Below, in pieces: positions 42,836 through 51,864 of a stretch of DNA of 64,000 nt (within the stretch, counting starts at the first letter, position 1; each line of letters begins with the position of its first letter). The stretch is from Palsa-506 sp963786975 (GTDB lineage Bacteria > Actinomycetota > Actinomycetes > Streptosporangiales > Streptosporangiaceae), in contig CAWBBE010000010.1 of assembly GCA_963786975.1 (NCBI GenBank), positions 372,001 through 436,000 of the forward strand. The letters run 5' to 3'. The notes beneath the pieces are model-generated. The model made no database searches and was not told the origin of the DNA. It saw only the letters and a program-made list of their open reading frames with translations. The position numbers and the translations under genes were made by a program.

Positions 42836-44485
42836 TCAGGCCGCGGCTTCGCTCGCGGGCGTCGCGGACAGCTGCTCAGCCGGGATCCGGCGGCTGGCGA
42901 ACAGCGCGATCAGCGCGACGAGAGCGAGCAGCGACAGCGAGGCACGCAGCCCGTCGATGCGTGCGCTCGCGTTCTCGCTGACGATCGCGTCGGCCGTCTT
43001 GGCTGGCACGTCTGCCTTGGCGAGCGCGGTCTTCAGATCCGCGTCGGATATGAACGGGACCCCGCCGGCCAGCTCTACCTGCGCCTTCGCGGCAAGATCC
43101 TTGGGCACGGCGGGGTTGTTCTGCACGCCGCCGAGGAACGACGAGGTCAGCGCCGAGATGAGCACCGCGCCGGCCAGCGCGGTTCCGATGGACGCGCCGA
43201 GGTTGGTCACCGTGTTCTGCACACCGCCGACTTCACCGCTCTGCTCGTCCGGCACCGAGGACACGGTAATGGCCCCGAGCTGCGACGCGAGCGCGCCGAC
43301 CCCGAGGCCGGCGAGCAGCATCGGCCAGGTCACGATCTCCGGCCCGGCGCCCGCGTCGAGCGCCGCCACCATGATCACGATGCCGGCGAAAAGCGCGAGG
43401 AACCCGACCTGGACGACGCGGCGCGGTGAGGCGCGCGGGAACACCCTGGGCACGCCCGCGGCGGCCAGCAGCAGCGTGATGGACAGCGGCAGCAGCCGGA
43501 CGCCGGTCGCGATCGCCGAAAGACCGAGCGCCACGGACAGGAACAGCGGCACCGTGAAGAAGAGGCCGGCCTGCAGGAAGTACTGGAAGAAGAACGATAT
43601 GAGCCCGCCGCGGAGGGTCGGGTTCCGCAGCATCGCAGGATCGAGCAGCGCGGCGTCCCCGCGGGCCAGCCGGTGGCTCTCCCACCACATGAAGACCCGC
43701 AGCACGACACCGCCGGCCAGGATCAGCCAGATCACCGGCGACAGTCCCAGCCATGTCGGGCCGCCGGCCTTGGGCTGGACGAAACCCCACGTCCCGGAGC
43801 GGAGGATGCCGTACACGACGAGGCCGAGGCCGAGCGCGGATAGCGCCGTGCCCACCAGATCGAGCCGCGCGCCCTCCTCCGGCGGCGTGTCGGCTATCCG
43901 GCGGGCCAGCGCCAGGATGCTGAGCACGACGAGGACTTCGCCGACGAATACCCACCGCCAGGAGAGATAGGTGGTGAACAGGCCGCCGATCAAGGGCCCG
44001 GCGGCCACCGCGATCGCGCCGGCCGACGCGACCAGTCCGTACGCACGCGGGCGCTGATCGCGGGCGAAGTTCGACGCGACCAGCGCGACGATGGCCGGCA
44101 TGATCAGCGCGGCCCCGACGCCTTCGAGTACCGACCAGCCCAGGATCAGCACGGCGAGATTGGGCGCGAGCGCGGTAATCAGCGACCCGCACCCGTAGAT
44201 GACGCACCCGATGGCGAAGGCGCGCTTCCGGCCGAGGATCTGGCCGAGCTTGCCGCCGGTGATCATGAGCGAGGCCATCACCAGCGTGTAGAAGGTAATC
44301 GCGGTCTGGATTCCCGTCACCGTCGTGCCCACGTCCTTGGCGACGGTGGCGATCGACACGTTCATGACCGAGCTGTCGAGCGTCATGAGGAACTGCCCGG
44401 AAGCGAGCGTCAGCAGCACGATCCCGGCCGCGGCCGTCGCAGGCTCAGCGGCGGGACCCGGCTGGGCTTCCCGGCTTAAATCCAT
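42836..44485 (-). CDS. MFS drug exporter, DHA2 (EmrB/QacA) family
   Basis: A 549-residue transporter with 14 membrane segments. It has FLMTLDSSVMNVSIATVAKDVG in segment 1 (motif D1-type), GGKLGQILGRKRAF in loop 2-3 (motif A), GPLIGGLFTTYLSWRWVF (motif C) and SGEVGGVQNTVTNLGASIGTALAGA late. It probably exports drugs or metabolites with protons. The C-terminal part has a longer outer loop around residues 455-510. A four-copy 15-bp repeat lies upstream. Confidence 0.92.
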   Translation of the reverse strand: MDLSREAQPGPAAEPATAAAGIVLLTLASGQFLMTLDSSVMNVSIATVAKDVGTTVTGIQTAITFYTLVMASLMITGGKLGQILGRKRAFAIGCVIYGCGSLITALAPNLAVLILGWSVLEGVGAALIMPAIVALVASNFARDQRPRAYGLVASAGAIAVAAGPLIGGLFTTYLSWRWVFVGEVLVVLSILALARRIADTPPEEGARLDLVGTALSALGLGLVVYGILRSGTWGFVQPKAGGPTWLGLSPVIWLILAGGVVLRVFMWWESHRLARGDAALLDPAMLRNPTLRGGLISFFFQYFLQAGLFFTVPLFLSVALGLSAIATGVRLLPLSITLLLAAAGVPRVFPRASPRRVVQVGFLALFAGIVIMVAALDAGAGPEIVTWPMLLAGLGVGALASQLGAITVSSVPDEQSGEVGGVQNTVTNLGASIGTALAGAVLISALTSSFLGGVQNNPAVPKDLAAKAQVELAGGVPFISDADLKTALAKADVPAKTADAIVSENASARIDGLRASLSLLALVALIALFASRRIPAEQLSATPASEAAA

Positions 44486-44505
44486 GCGGCCGCTCGATCC
44501 AGGTG

Positions 44506-44565
44506 AAGGGGCAATCAGGGATGGGCAATCAGGCGAGGGGGAGTCAGGCGAAGGGCAGTCAAGCG
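44506..44565. repeat. 15-bp tandem repeat, four degenerate copies
   Basis: The unit AWGGGCAATCAGGCG is repeated four times in register (44506, 44521, 44536, 44551) in the leader of the DHA2 exporter gene. Confidence 0.75.
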
Positions 44566-44635
44566 CACATCGTCGCGCCTGCCTTGCGGCGGCACATCAC
44601 CCGGCCCAGGTGATCGCAGGGCCGGGCTGGCCGGC

Positions 44636-45001
44636 CTACGGAGACGATGAGCCGGTGGCCGAGGGTGATGGGGACGCCGGGGAAGGCGATGTCGTTGATG
44701 TCGGCGGAACGGTACCCGGCTGTGTCGACACGGTCGGGCGCGGCGTGGCGCTTCGGTGCGGCGTCCCGGTCGGCGACGCCAAATTCGTCGGCGTGGCCGT
44801 CGGAGTTCGTGTCGGCCTGGCCGTTGGCGTTGCGGTAGCGGGCGCCGGCCCGGTCGTCGGCTGCACCGTCGTCTGGGTAACGCTGTCCCCGGTCGTCGCC
44901 GGCGGCTTGACCATCTCGTACGCCGCCAGGGCGACCAGGAAGACCGCTATCAGGGCCCAGGTCGAGGTCCGGACTCGCCGGATCAGCTGTATCAGTCGCA
45001 T
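44636..45001 (-). CDS. Small single-pass membrane protein with Thr/Pro-rich tail
   Basis: A 121-residue protein: basic N-terminus (MRLIQLIRRVRTST), one membrane segment (WALIAVFLVALAAYEMV), then an outer tail of about 85 residues almost only Thr, Pro, Ser, Ala and Gly, as in O-mannosylated stalks. The start overlaps the stop of the MscS channel gene by one base (TGATG), so the two proteins are co-translated. No domain is known. Confidence 0.7.
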   Translation of the reverse strand: MRLIQLIRRVRTSTWALIAVFLVALAAYEMVKPPATTGDSVTQTTVQPTTGPAPATATPTARPTRTPTATPTNLASPTGTPHRSATPRPTVSTQPGTVPPTSTTSPSPASPSPSATGSSSP

Positions 45002-45885
45002 CAGCTGGTCCCGGTCGGCCCGGCGGTGTCCAGGCCGGCCGGCAGGTTGATGCCCTCGCGCCGGAGCCCGGCCGCGATCCGCGCTCGCATCATCCGCCCG
45101 ACGTCGAATTGCTTGCCGGGCAGCGTCCTGGCCACCATCCGGACCTGAAAGTGATCCACGTCGATGCTCTGCACGCCCATCACGGCCGGGGGATCCAGCA
45201 GCAACTGGCGCATTTCCGCCTCCCGGTACGCCTCGTCCCCGATCTGCCGCAGCAGATCAGTCACCCGGTAGACATCCACGGCGGCGGGCACTGGCACGTC
45301 CACCACGGCCCGCGCCCAGTCGCGGGACAGATTGGTCACCTGGGTGATCTGGCCGTTGGGGGTAATGACCACCTCGCCGTCGGCGGTGCGCACGGTGGTT
45401 ACCCGCAGCGTGACATCCTCGACGGTCCCGATCGCCGGGTCGGGCAGGCTCGGCACCGAAAGGCGGATGAGATCCCCGAAGCCGTACTGGCGCTCGGTGA
45501 TGATGAAGAAGCCGGCCAGGATGTCCTGCACGATGCGCTGCGCACCGAACCCCAGTGCCACCGCCACCACCGCGGCCGGGGCGACCAGGCTCGTTACCGG
45601 AATGCCCAGGCGCGCCGCGATCGCCACGCCAGTCGCGCTGTAGATGACCACCAGAGTGGCCCACGTGATCACCTGCGCCAGCGCGTGCCGGTGCTTGGCC
45701 GCCTCCGATCGGACCAGCGCGTCCGTCTCGTGCGCGTTAGCGTCGATCCGGTCCGTGATCCTGCCGCCCGCCCAGGTCGCGAACCGGGTCAGCAAGATCG
45801 CGCCAGTCAGCAGCAGCAGGATCTCCAGACCTCGGCCGCGTGCCCACAACTCGGCAGCGGTCAGTGCATTCACACCAGAAAACAT
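45001..45885 (-). CDS. Small-conductance mechanosensitive channel (MscS family)
   Basis: A 294-residue MscS-type channel. The pore helix region GIPVTSLVAPAAVVAVALGFGAQRIVQDILAGFFI is followed by the beta domain (GDLIRL, GTVEDVTLRVTTVRTADGEVVITPNGQI) and the alpha/beta C-terminal cage. It opens on hypo-osmotic shock to release solutes. It is co-transcribed with the small Thr/Pro-rich protein downstream. Confidence 0.93.
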   Translation of the reverse strand: MFSGVNALTAAELWARGRGLEILLLLTGAILLTRFATWAGGRITDRIDANAHETDALVRSEAAKHRHALAQVITWATLVVIYSATGVAIAARLGIPVTSLVAPAAVVAVALGFGAQRIVQDILAGFFIITERQYGFGDLIRLSVPSLPDPAIGTVEDVTLRVTTVRTADGEVVITPNGQITQVTNLSRDWARAVVDVPVPAAVDVYRVTDLLRQIGDEAYREAEMRQLLLDPPAVMGVQSIDVDHFQVRMVARTLPGKQFDVGRMMRARIAAGLRREGINLPAGLDTAGPTGTS

Positions 45886-46094
45886 AGCCGCCCGGCAGCA
45901 TGCCCGGTCCCCGATGGCCGCGGCCGCCGGCCCTGCGCCGGGCCGGCCGGCTCCTGCCGCGGCCCGGGGACCGCCCGCCCGGCCGGGCGATCACGGGGCG
46001 CCGCGGGTAGCGAGCGTGCGGATGCCGTCTATGCCGTGACCTGGCGGATGCGATCAGGCCGTGCGGCTGCGCCAGGCCAGCCTGCGCATCGGCG

Positions 46095-46499
46095 CTAACG
46101 GACGTTCTTGGCGAACTGGGCGATGCAGTTTGCTACCTGGGTGCGGTTACCCGCCTTGGCGATGCAGTTGTCGAAGCTGGTGAAAGCGTTCGTGTTATTC
46201 GCCACGAAGGTACCGATCCGCACCGAGAACGCGACGCCCACGGCCAGTGCCAGAATGCCGCACACGAGCCCGGCCGTGGCCTGCCCGGGATTCGCCGTTC
46301 CCCCGGCCCGCCCGCGGGTCAGCGCGGCGACGCCGATGCAGACCGCGACGATGCCTCCCAGCAGGCCCAGCGGGAGCAGCACGAACGACACCGTGGCGAC
46401 CAGGCTGGCGACGCCCAGCACGAGGGCGGCTGTGCCGAGGCCGTTCTTCGACCGGACATCCGGCGACACTACGGGCGGGCTCGGGGACTCGATGCTCAC
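46095..46499 (-). CDS. DUF4190-like membrane protein
   Basis: A 134-residue protein with a polar Pro/Ser-rich start (VSIESPSPPVVSPDVRSKNGLG), two membrane segments (TAALVLGVASLVATVSFVLLPLGLLGGIVAVCIGVAAL and TAGLVCGILALAVGVAFSV) and a short outer end with two cysteines (NCIAKAG, NCIAQF) that may form a disulfide. The GTG at 46499 has AGGCAGG upstream. Family function is unknown. Confidence 0.75.
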   Translation of the reverse strand: MSIESPSPPVVSPDVRSKNGLGTAALVLGVASLVATVSFVLLPLGLLGGIVAVCIGVAALTRGRAGGTANPGQATAGLVCGILALAVGVAFSVRIGTFVANNTNAFTSFDNCIAKAGNRTQVANCIAQFAKNVR

Positions 46500-46777
46500 T
46501 ATGACCTGCCTCTCCCGCGCGCAGCCTGGCAGAGTCCGCCCCCAGTACGCCGCGGGCCTGCCGCACCGGCGCAATCGTCCCTAAGACCACTTTTACTCGC
46601 GAACAGAAGGTAATAAAAGAGCCACGCCGGCGCCGGCGCCGGCCGGGCAGGCGACGCGGCGGGTGACGGTCATCACCGGCGACCCGCCCTGCTGCCGCCG
46701 GGCGCCTGCAGCGTGCCGTTACCGGAATACGGCGGGGGAGCGGTCATCGCCGCAATGGGCAAGGCGCGCGGCCTTGG

Positions 46778-48130
46778 TCAGCTGACCGTGACTGGTGCCG
46801 GCGGTGGCAGGGCAACGCTGATGATCTCGGCGAGCTCGTTCCGGCTCGGGCCCGCCGCCAGCGCGGGGCGCCAGCCGCCCGCGTAGAGTGCGCGCGCCCG
46901 CGGCTCGGCGGCGCGCAGGCACCCGGGCAGCTCGGTCATGCCGAGATAGCCGCCGGTGACCGGGCGGATGCTGGGGTCGGCCTCGGCGGCGGCAAGGATG
47001 AGGTCCGACGGCAGCGGCTGGCTGAGATCCACCTCCACCCCCTCCCACCGGCGCCGGGTCGCCTCGTCCATCTGGACGTGATCGTCGACCCACGGCTTGA
47101 TCTGGCTGGCGCACCAGGCGTCGAAGCTGTGGCCGGCCGCGGCCGTGTCGGTGCCGTGCTCGTCCACCAGCTGCAGCAGTCGCTGGGCCTGCAGCATGGT
47201 AGTTGTGACGCCGCGGCCGAACGTCGGCGTCGTGGTGGCCACGGCGTCGCCGACGAAGACCAGTCCGGGCAGGGCGAGCTGCCCGTCGTGCCCGGTCTGG
47301 CCGCGGTAGGCGTTGAGCAGCGGGCCGCCCGGGAAGACGGGCGTAATCGGCCGGGCCCGGCTGGGGTCAACCCAGTCGGCCAGACCAGGAATGGCCCGGC
47401 AAGCGGCCATGAAGGCAGCCTCGTGACGGAGCTGGGACAAGGCAGGATCAGCGGTGGGCCGCACCAGGAGCACGGAGAAGATGCCGTGCTCGTGCAGGAA
47501 GACAATGGCCTGGTAGCCGTCGAAGTCGGCCTGCCAGCCGATCGGGCTCACCATCGGGCCGGGCTCGTCCGGCCGGCGCAGCTGGTACTGCCGGTCGACA
47601 TAGGCGATGCCGCACGGGCCGCCGCTGGCCGGCCCGGGGCGGAGCGACCGGGTCGCCCGACCGGCCCGTCCCGAGGCGTCGATCACCAGGTCGGCCGGCA
47701 GGTCAGTGCCGTCCACCCGGATGCCGCTGGCCCGCCCGCGATGGCTGGTCACTTCGTCGGCGTGCCCGCGGCGCACGTGCAGGCCGGGCACTTCCAGGGC
47801 GGCTGCCCGCAGCGCGCGCTCGAACGTGACCCGGCGGGAAAGCATCCCCATGGGGATCTCAGTCCCGTCCGGCCGCCGCAGCCAGGCTCGCTCCGCACCG
47901 GCGGCAGACCACCGCCGCAGGGCGCCGGGCAGTTCCTGCTGCAGCGCGCGGACGACCTGGTACCGGAATGCGTGCGCGTGGTGGAACTGCATGACGCCGC
48001 GCCGGGGCCAGCTGCCGTCCGCGGCCGGGCCCGGGTCACGCTCGACGGCGGTGACCTGGTGACCCCGGCGCGCCAGGCCGGCGCCGACGAACAGGCCGGC
48101 CGGGCCCGCGCCGATGATTGCTACCCGCAT
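46778..48130 (-). CDS. FAD-dependent monooxygenase/halogenase-like oxidoreductase
   Basis: A 450-residue flavoprotein. The dinucleotide fold is MRVAIIGAGPAGLFVGAGLARRG, the second FAD motif PGLVFVGDAVATTTPTFGRGV, and DLVIDASGRAGRATRSL lies between. The tryptophan-halogenase motif WxWxIP is not seen, so a hydroxylase or epoxidase is more likely. The ATG at 48130 with GAGGTGG is chosen; the open frame to 48769 overlaps the divergent TetR gene. The TetR gene likely controls it. Confidence 0.88.
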   Translation of the reverse strand: MRVAIIGAGPAGLFVGAGLARRGHQVTAVERDPGPAADGSWPRRGVMQFHHAHAFRYQVVRALQQELPGALRRWSAAGAERAWLRRPDGTEIPMGMLSRRVTFERALRAAALEVPGLHVRRGHADEVTSHRGRASGIRVDGTDLPADLVIDASGRAGRATRSLRPGPASGGPCGIAYVDRQYQLRRPDEPGPMVSPIGWQADFDGYQAIVFLHEHGIFSVLLVRPTADPALSQLRHEAAFMAACRAIPGLADWVDPSRARPITPVFPGGPLLNAYRGQTGHDGQLALPGLVFVGDAVATTTPTFGRGVTTTMLQAQRLLQLVDEHGTDTAAAGHSFDAWCASQIKPWVDDHVQMDEATRRRWEGVEVDLSQPLPSDLILAAAEADPSIRPVTGGYLGMTELPGCLRAAEPRARALYAGGWRPALAAGPSRNELAEIISVALPPPAPVTVS

Positions 48131-48226
48131 GACAGCCACCTCGCATGTTCGATATACTAATGATGCGATGACTACATTCATGGTGCACTCAAATTGCGGG
48201 CGCGTCAACCCGGGCAGGGTGCCGCG

Positions 48227-48883
48227 ATGAGGCCGGCCAGGCAGTACGCATCCGAGGTACGTGACGAGCAGGCTCGGCGCACCCGGCGGGCCATCGTCAC
48301 CGCGGCTTGCGAGTTGTTCCTGGCCCGCGGCTACGCCGCCACCACGATCGATGCGATCGCGGCGGCGGCACGGGTGAGCAGGCGCACCGTCTTCAACTCG
48401 GTCGGCGGCAAGGTGGTCCTGCTCAGGCTGGCTATGGAGTGGGCGATCGTCGGCGACGACGAGCCGGTCGCGCTGGCCGAACGCCCGGGCGTCAGGGCGA
48501 TCCTCGCCGAGCCCGATCCGCGGCGGGCGCTCGCGCTCTGGGCGCAGATGGTCGTCGAGGTCGCGTCCCGGGTCGCGCCGGTCAGCGAGGTTCTCACCGC
48601 CGCCGCCGATGCCGACCCGGCGGCGGCGCGGTTGTTCTCGGACCTGGCCGGCCGCCGGATGGCCGGCGCGACCGAGTTCGTCCGGTACCTCGCGTCCCTG
48701 GACGGCCTGGCCGCCGGTGTCAGCCAGCAGCAGGCGGCCGACCTCTGCTGGTCCCTCATGGACGGCCACCTGTACCGGCTCCTGGTCACCCAGCGCGGGT
48801 GGACGGCCGCCAGGTTCACGCAGTGGCTGGCTGACAGCCTGGCCGCGACCCTGCTGCGCCCGGGTCCCCGGTCAGCCCGCTGA
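48227..48883 (+). CDS. TetR-family transcriptional regulator
   Basis: A 218-residue regulator. The helix-turn-helix is RRAIVTAACELFLARGYAATTIDAIAAAARVSRRTVFNSVGGKVVLL (residues about 20-66). The ATG at 48227 has GCAGGG upstream. It diverges from the FAD monooxygenase gene with a 96-base A/T-rich gap (48131-48226), the usual layout for local repression. A TetR-type palindrome also lies at 49375, about 500 bases downstream. Confidence 0.88.
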   Translation: MRPARQYASEVRDEQARRTRRAIVTAACELFLARGYAATTIDAIAAAARVSRRTVFNSVGGKVVLLRLAMEWAIVGDDEPVALAERPGVRAILAEPDPRRALALWAQMVVEVASRVAPVSEVLTAAADADPAAARLFSDLAGRRMAGATEFVRYLASLDGLAAGVSQQQAADLCWSLMDGHLYRLLVTQRGWTAARFTQWLADSLAATLLRPGPRSAR

Positions 48884-49043
48884 CCAGCCTGCCGTTCGAT
48901 CGGCGGCGGCGCCCCTAGGTGGCGTCAAGCGGCTCGCTGAAATACCAGCGATGCCCCTCCGGGTCATCCGCCGCCCAACTGCGCGCGCGGTTCGCCCGCA
49001 CACGGCTACGGGCTGTCGGCCGCGGGCCGTCCAGGGGCCCGGA

Positions 49044-49306
49044 CTATGACTCGACGAGCATCATCACGGTCTCGGGACGTACCCCGTCGTGCAGCATGGC
49101 ATCGGCCGCCGCCTTGCTCTCCAGCGCCCGCCGGAAGGTGTCGCTGTCGGGCGCGCTTCCACGATCAGCCCGACCCGGTTCGTCTTTTCCGGGTCGATGA
49201 ACGTGCGCGCCGTTATGCCCATGGGCCCGAAGAACTCTTCCCGCTTCGCCGAGGAAAGCCAGTGGTCCACGTCGTCGACCTCGTGGAACACAATCATCGT
49301 TGCCAT
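49044..49306 (-). CDS. Small ABM-like/cyclase-like protein, one frameshift
   Basis: The joined frame gives about 87 residues: MATMIVFHEVDDVDHWLSS, REEFFGPMGITARTFIDPEKTNRVGLIVEA, then after a shift near 49157 PDSDTFRRALESKAAADAMLHDGV and TVMMLVES. It looks like a ferredoxin-fold protein of the dimeric alpha/beta-barrel type. A GGGGGG site lies before ATG 49306. It diverges from the HAF-repeat gene across a large palindrome. Confidence 0.65.
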
Positions 49307-49374
49307 CGTGAAACCCCCCCTGTATGGCGCCGCTCGGCTGAGCTGTGCGCCGTGGGCCGATGCTACTACGGTTA

Positions 49375-49414
49375 CGATCCAGACCGATCGGTCTGGATCG
49401 ATCGGTCTGGATCG
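49375..49414. promoter_or_regulatory. 26-bp perfect palindrome plus direct repeat, TetR-type operator
   Basis: 49375-49400 is a perfect palindrome with the core AGACCGATCGGTCT, the form typical of TetR-family operators. Its right half ATCGGTCTGGATCG is repeated directly at 49401-49414. It lies between the small ABM-like gene (start 49306) and the HAF gene (start 49501) and could control both. Confidence 0.7.
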
Positions 49415-49500
49415 AGCAGTTCTGGCACACTTGCACTCTCGATTCAGCCCTGGCCGCCGGGTGGGCCGGCATGCCCGCGAGATTCAACGGGAGGACCGAC

Positions 49501-50427
49501 ATGGAGAACGCAGTACCGCCAGCGCCGGACCGGCCGGGCCGGGCCGTCCTGCGAGGCCTACTGGATCTTCGACCCAGCCCCGGGCCCGACCGCACCGTGG
49601 CCTCCGCCGCCGACGCCGCGGCCCGGGAACTGGCCGCAGCGAGGGTCTACGCGTTCGCGAGCGCCGATTATCCGGGCGCGGCGGAGTCTCTGCTCTTCGA
49701 CACCGACGGCACCACCGCGGTGGGCGCGTTCGTCTTCGATCCCGGCAGCGGCACCTCGCCCACGACCGCGTTCACCTTCGCGGGCGGGGCATACCAGATT
49801 CTCACCGTCCCGAGCTCGACCGCAAGCATCGCCACTGGCATCAACGGGACTGGCCTGGTCATCGGGGCCTACCAGGACCTGGCGGGAGTGCAGCGCGGCT
49901 TCGCGGACAATGCCGGCAGCTTCGCCAACGTGGACTTCCCGGGGGCCACCGGGACCCAGGCCATCGGCGTCAACGATGCCGGGCAGATCGTCGGCGACTA
50001 CTTCGACGCTGCCAGCGTCGAGCACGGATTCGTCAGCAGCGGCGGCACCTTCACGGCCATCGACGTCCCCGGGGCCACCGGAACCGCGGCCGCCGGGATC
50101 AACACCGCCGGCGACATCGTCGGAGTTTGGTCCGATACAACGGGATCCCACGGCTTCCTGCTCCAGGCCGGCGTGTTCACCCCGGTCAACTTCCCGGCCG
50201 CCACCAGCACGACCGCCTTCGGCATCAACGACGCCGGGGAGATCGCCGGCTATTACGCCGACGCGGCCGGCAACACGCACGGCTTCATCTACTCCAGCGG
50301 GGCCTTCAGCACCGTGGACGTCGCAGGCGCCCGCGGCACTCAGCTGACGCGTATCAAGAACGGGGGACAGGTCACCGGTACCTATACCGACGCGCTGAAC
50401 GAGCAACACGGCCTGGCCGGCCAGTAA
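49501..50427 (+). CDS. HAF-repeat protein
   Basis: A 308-residue protein. After a polar N-terminal part (residues 1-60) come about five or six repeats of roughly 38-40 residues with the core GINDAGQIVGDYxDxxGxxHGF (for example GVNDAGQIVGDYFDA, GINTAGDIVGVWSDT, GINDAGEIAGYYADA) alternating with FxxVDVPGATGT strands. Such repeats build beta-propeller-like or solenoid folds and are mostly extracellular in proteobacteria and acidobacteria. No signal peptide is visible here. GGGAGG precedes ATG 49501. Confidence 0.8.
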   Translation: MENAVPPAPDRPGRAVLRGLLDLRPSPGPDRTVASAADAAARELAAARVYAFASADYPGAAESLLFDTDGTTAVGAFVFDPGSGTSPTTAFTFAGGAYQILTVPSSTASIATGINGTGLVIGAYQDLAGVQRGFADNAGSFANVDFPGATGTQAIGVNDAGQIVGDYFDAASVEHGFVSSGGTFTAIDVPGATGTAAAGINTAGDIVGVWSDTTGSHGFLLQAGVFTPVNFPAATSTTAFGINDAGEIAGYYADAAGNTHGFIYSSGAFSTVDVAGARGTQLTRIKNGGQVTGTYTDALNEQHGLAGQ

Positions 50428-50479
50428 GCCGGCCCGGTCAGGCCAGCCCGCTGCTTCGCTGGTGCGATCGGCCGCTCGG

Positions 50480-50511
50480 TGCTACGACAGTTAACAGTGC
50501 TACGACAGTTA
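50480..50511. repeat. Direct repeat TGCTACGACAGTTA
   Basis: The 14-mer TGCTACGACAGTTA occurs at 50480-50493 and 50498-50511, 18 bases apart, in the leader of the redoxin gene; possible regulator half-sites. Confidence 0.7.
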
Positions 50512-50574
50512 GCGGAGTCGACACAAGCACCGCGGATGTCGCGCCCGCGACGCCACGCGAGAGGCGGTTATCCC

Positions 50575-51150
50575 ATGCGTTCCGACATCACCCCCGGCGG
50601 CATCTTCCCCGATTACACGCTGCCCGATCACACCGGCACCGCCCGCACGCTCAGTGAGCTGCAGGGCCGCGACCCGCTGATCCTCACGCTCGCCCGCGGC
50701 CATTACTGCCCGAAAGAGCACCAGCAGCACCTCGATCTGGCGGCATTCCAGCCGAAGATCGCGGTGGCCTACACCCAGATAGTCACGATCTCCACCGACG
50801 ATCACCACACGCTGCAGGAGTTCCGCGCGTCGGTCGGCGCCCACTGGACCTTCCTCTCCGACCCCGGGCGGACGATCCAGAAGGACCTCGACATCCAGGA
50901 ATACACCGACCCCGACAACGACCCGATGATCCCGTACACGCTCGTGCTCAAGCCCGGACTGGTCATTCACAGCGTCTACAACGGCTACTGGTTCTGGGGC
51001 CGCCCGTCGGTCGACGACCTGTGGCGTGACTTGCGCGCGGCGACGAGAGAGATCCGCCCGGACTGGGATCTGAGCACACCGGGGCTGCGCGAGGCCTGGG
51101 CCGCAGGCGACCGTTCGCCCTTCCACGGATGGGACAGGCGGCCCGGTTAG
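50575..51150 (+). CDS. Redoxin/AhpC-TSA-family protein
   Basis: A 191-residue thioredoxin-fold protein of the peroxiredoxin-like type: FPDYTLPDHTGTARTLSELQGRDPLILTLARGHYCPKEHQQ, with the single cysteine Cys45 at the peroxidatic position, then FLSDPGRTIQKDLDIQEYTDP. No resolving cysteine is present, so it would be a one-cysteine enzyme. The ATG at 50575 follows GAGGCGG. It stands between the HAF protein and a SnoaL-like gene. Confidence 0.85.
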   Translation: MRSDITPGGIFPDYTLPDHTGTARTLSELQGRDPLILTLARGHYCPKEHQQHLDLAAFQPKIAVAYTQIVTISTDDHHTLQEFRASVGAHWTFLSDPGRTIQKDLDIQEYTDPDNDPMIPYTLVLKPGLVIHSVYNGYWFWGRPSVDDLWRDLRAATREIRPDWDLSTPGLREAWAAGDRSPFHGWDRRPG

Positions 51151-51353
51151 CCCGGGATGGCGGCTGGTCGCGCGTAGCCGGCCCTTCCCCGACCGCCGGT
51201 TGCCGCGGAACGTCTGCGGGTGCTGAGCCGGGACGCTGGCTCCCGGGTCAGCGGTCGATGGTGTCAGAACTCGGTCTTGAGTCGTTCGATCTCGCGGGCC
51301 CGGTCGCGCAGCTGGCTGTCAAGGGTCGCGTTAGCGCGGCAGCTCCCGCCACC

Positions 51354-51725
51354 TCAGGTGGCGGCTTTCCGGGCGGCGTCGAAGGGGGCCCGGTCGAAGA
51401 TGAACCGGCAGTAGGTGATCTTGCCGCCGGTGACGGTGACGCACTCGGCCCCGGGAGCACTCTTGACCGGCACGGTTTCGGTGTCGTACATGATGAGCGC
51501 GGTGCTGTCGTCACCATAGGCGGCGATCATCTTCGAGCCGGTGACGATCTGGACGAACGGGCCCAGGAACGCCCGGTACGCCTCAGCACCCCGCAGGCGC
51601 CCGGCCGGCGCGTCGCAGATGATGTCGTCGGCGATGTAGCCCATGGCGGTGTCCAGGTCATGACTGGCCCAGGCGTGAAAGCAGGCCAGCGCGATGCGCA
51701 GGGCGGGACTGGCGGCCTCGGTCAT
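51354..51725 (-). CDS. SnoaL-like/NTF2-fold protein
   Basis: A 123-residue polyketide-cyclase-like protein: ACFHAWASHDLDTAMGYIADDIICDAPAGRLRGAEAYRAFLGPFVQIV, then AECVTVTGGKITYCRFIFDRAPF. These small barrels bind hydrophobic ligands or catalyse isomerisations; the role is unknown. ATG 51725 has GAGGAG upstream. It diverges from the ECF sigma remnant, whose lost part may have held a similar domain. Confidence 0.85.
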   Translation of the reverse strand: MTEAASPALRIALACFHAWASHDLDTAMGYIADDIICDAPAGRLRGAEAYRAFLGPFVQIVTGSKMIAAYGDDSTALIMYDTETVPVKSAPGAECVTVTGGKITYCRFIFDRAPFDAARKAAT

Positions 51726-51864
51726 GATGTGCTCCTCACTGCGATAGGCCTGCGGGCGGCCTGCGACCGGCCTGCGGGCGGCGTTGCCATATCCGTTCAG
51801 ACACCGCGGCGGCCAGCAACGGAACGCGGCGCGGGAATTTCGGTGCGCGTGGCATGATTCGGCG

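Noticed and set aside
46778..48769. A 663-residue version of the FAD monooxygenase
   Set aside because: The extra N-terminus is antisense to the TetR gene; the FAD fold starts at 48130.
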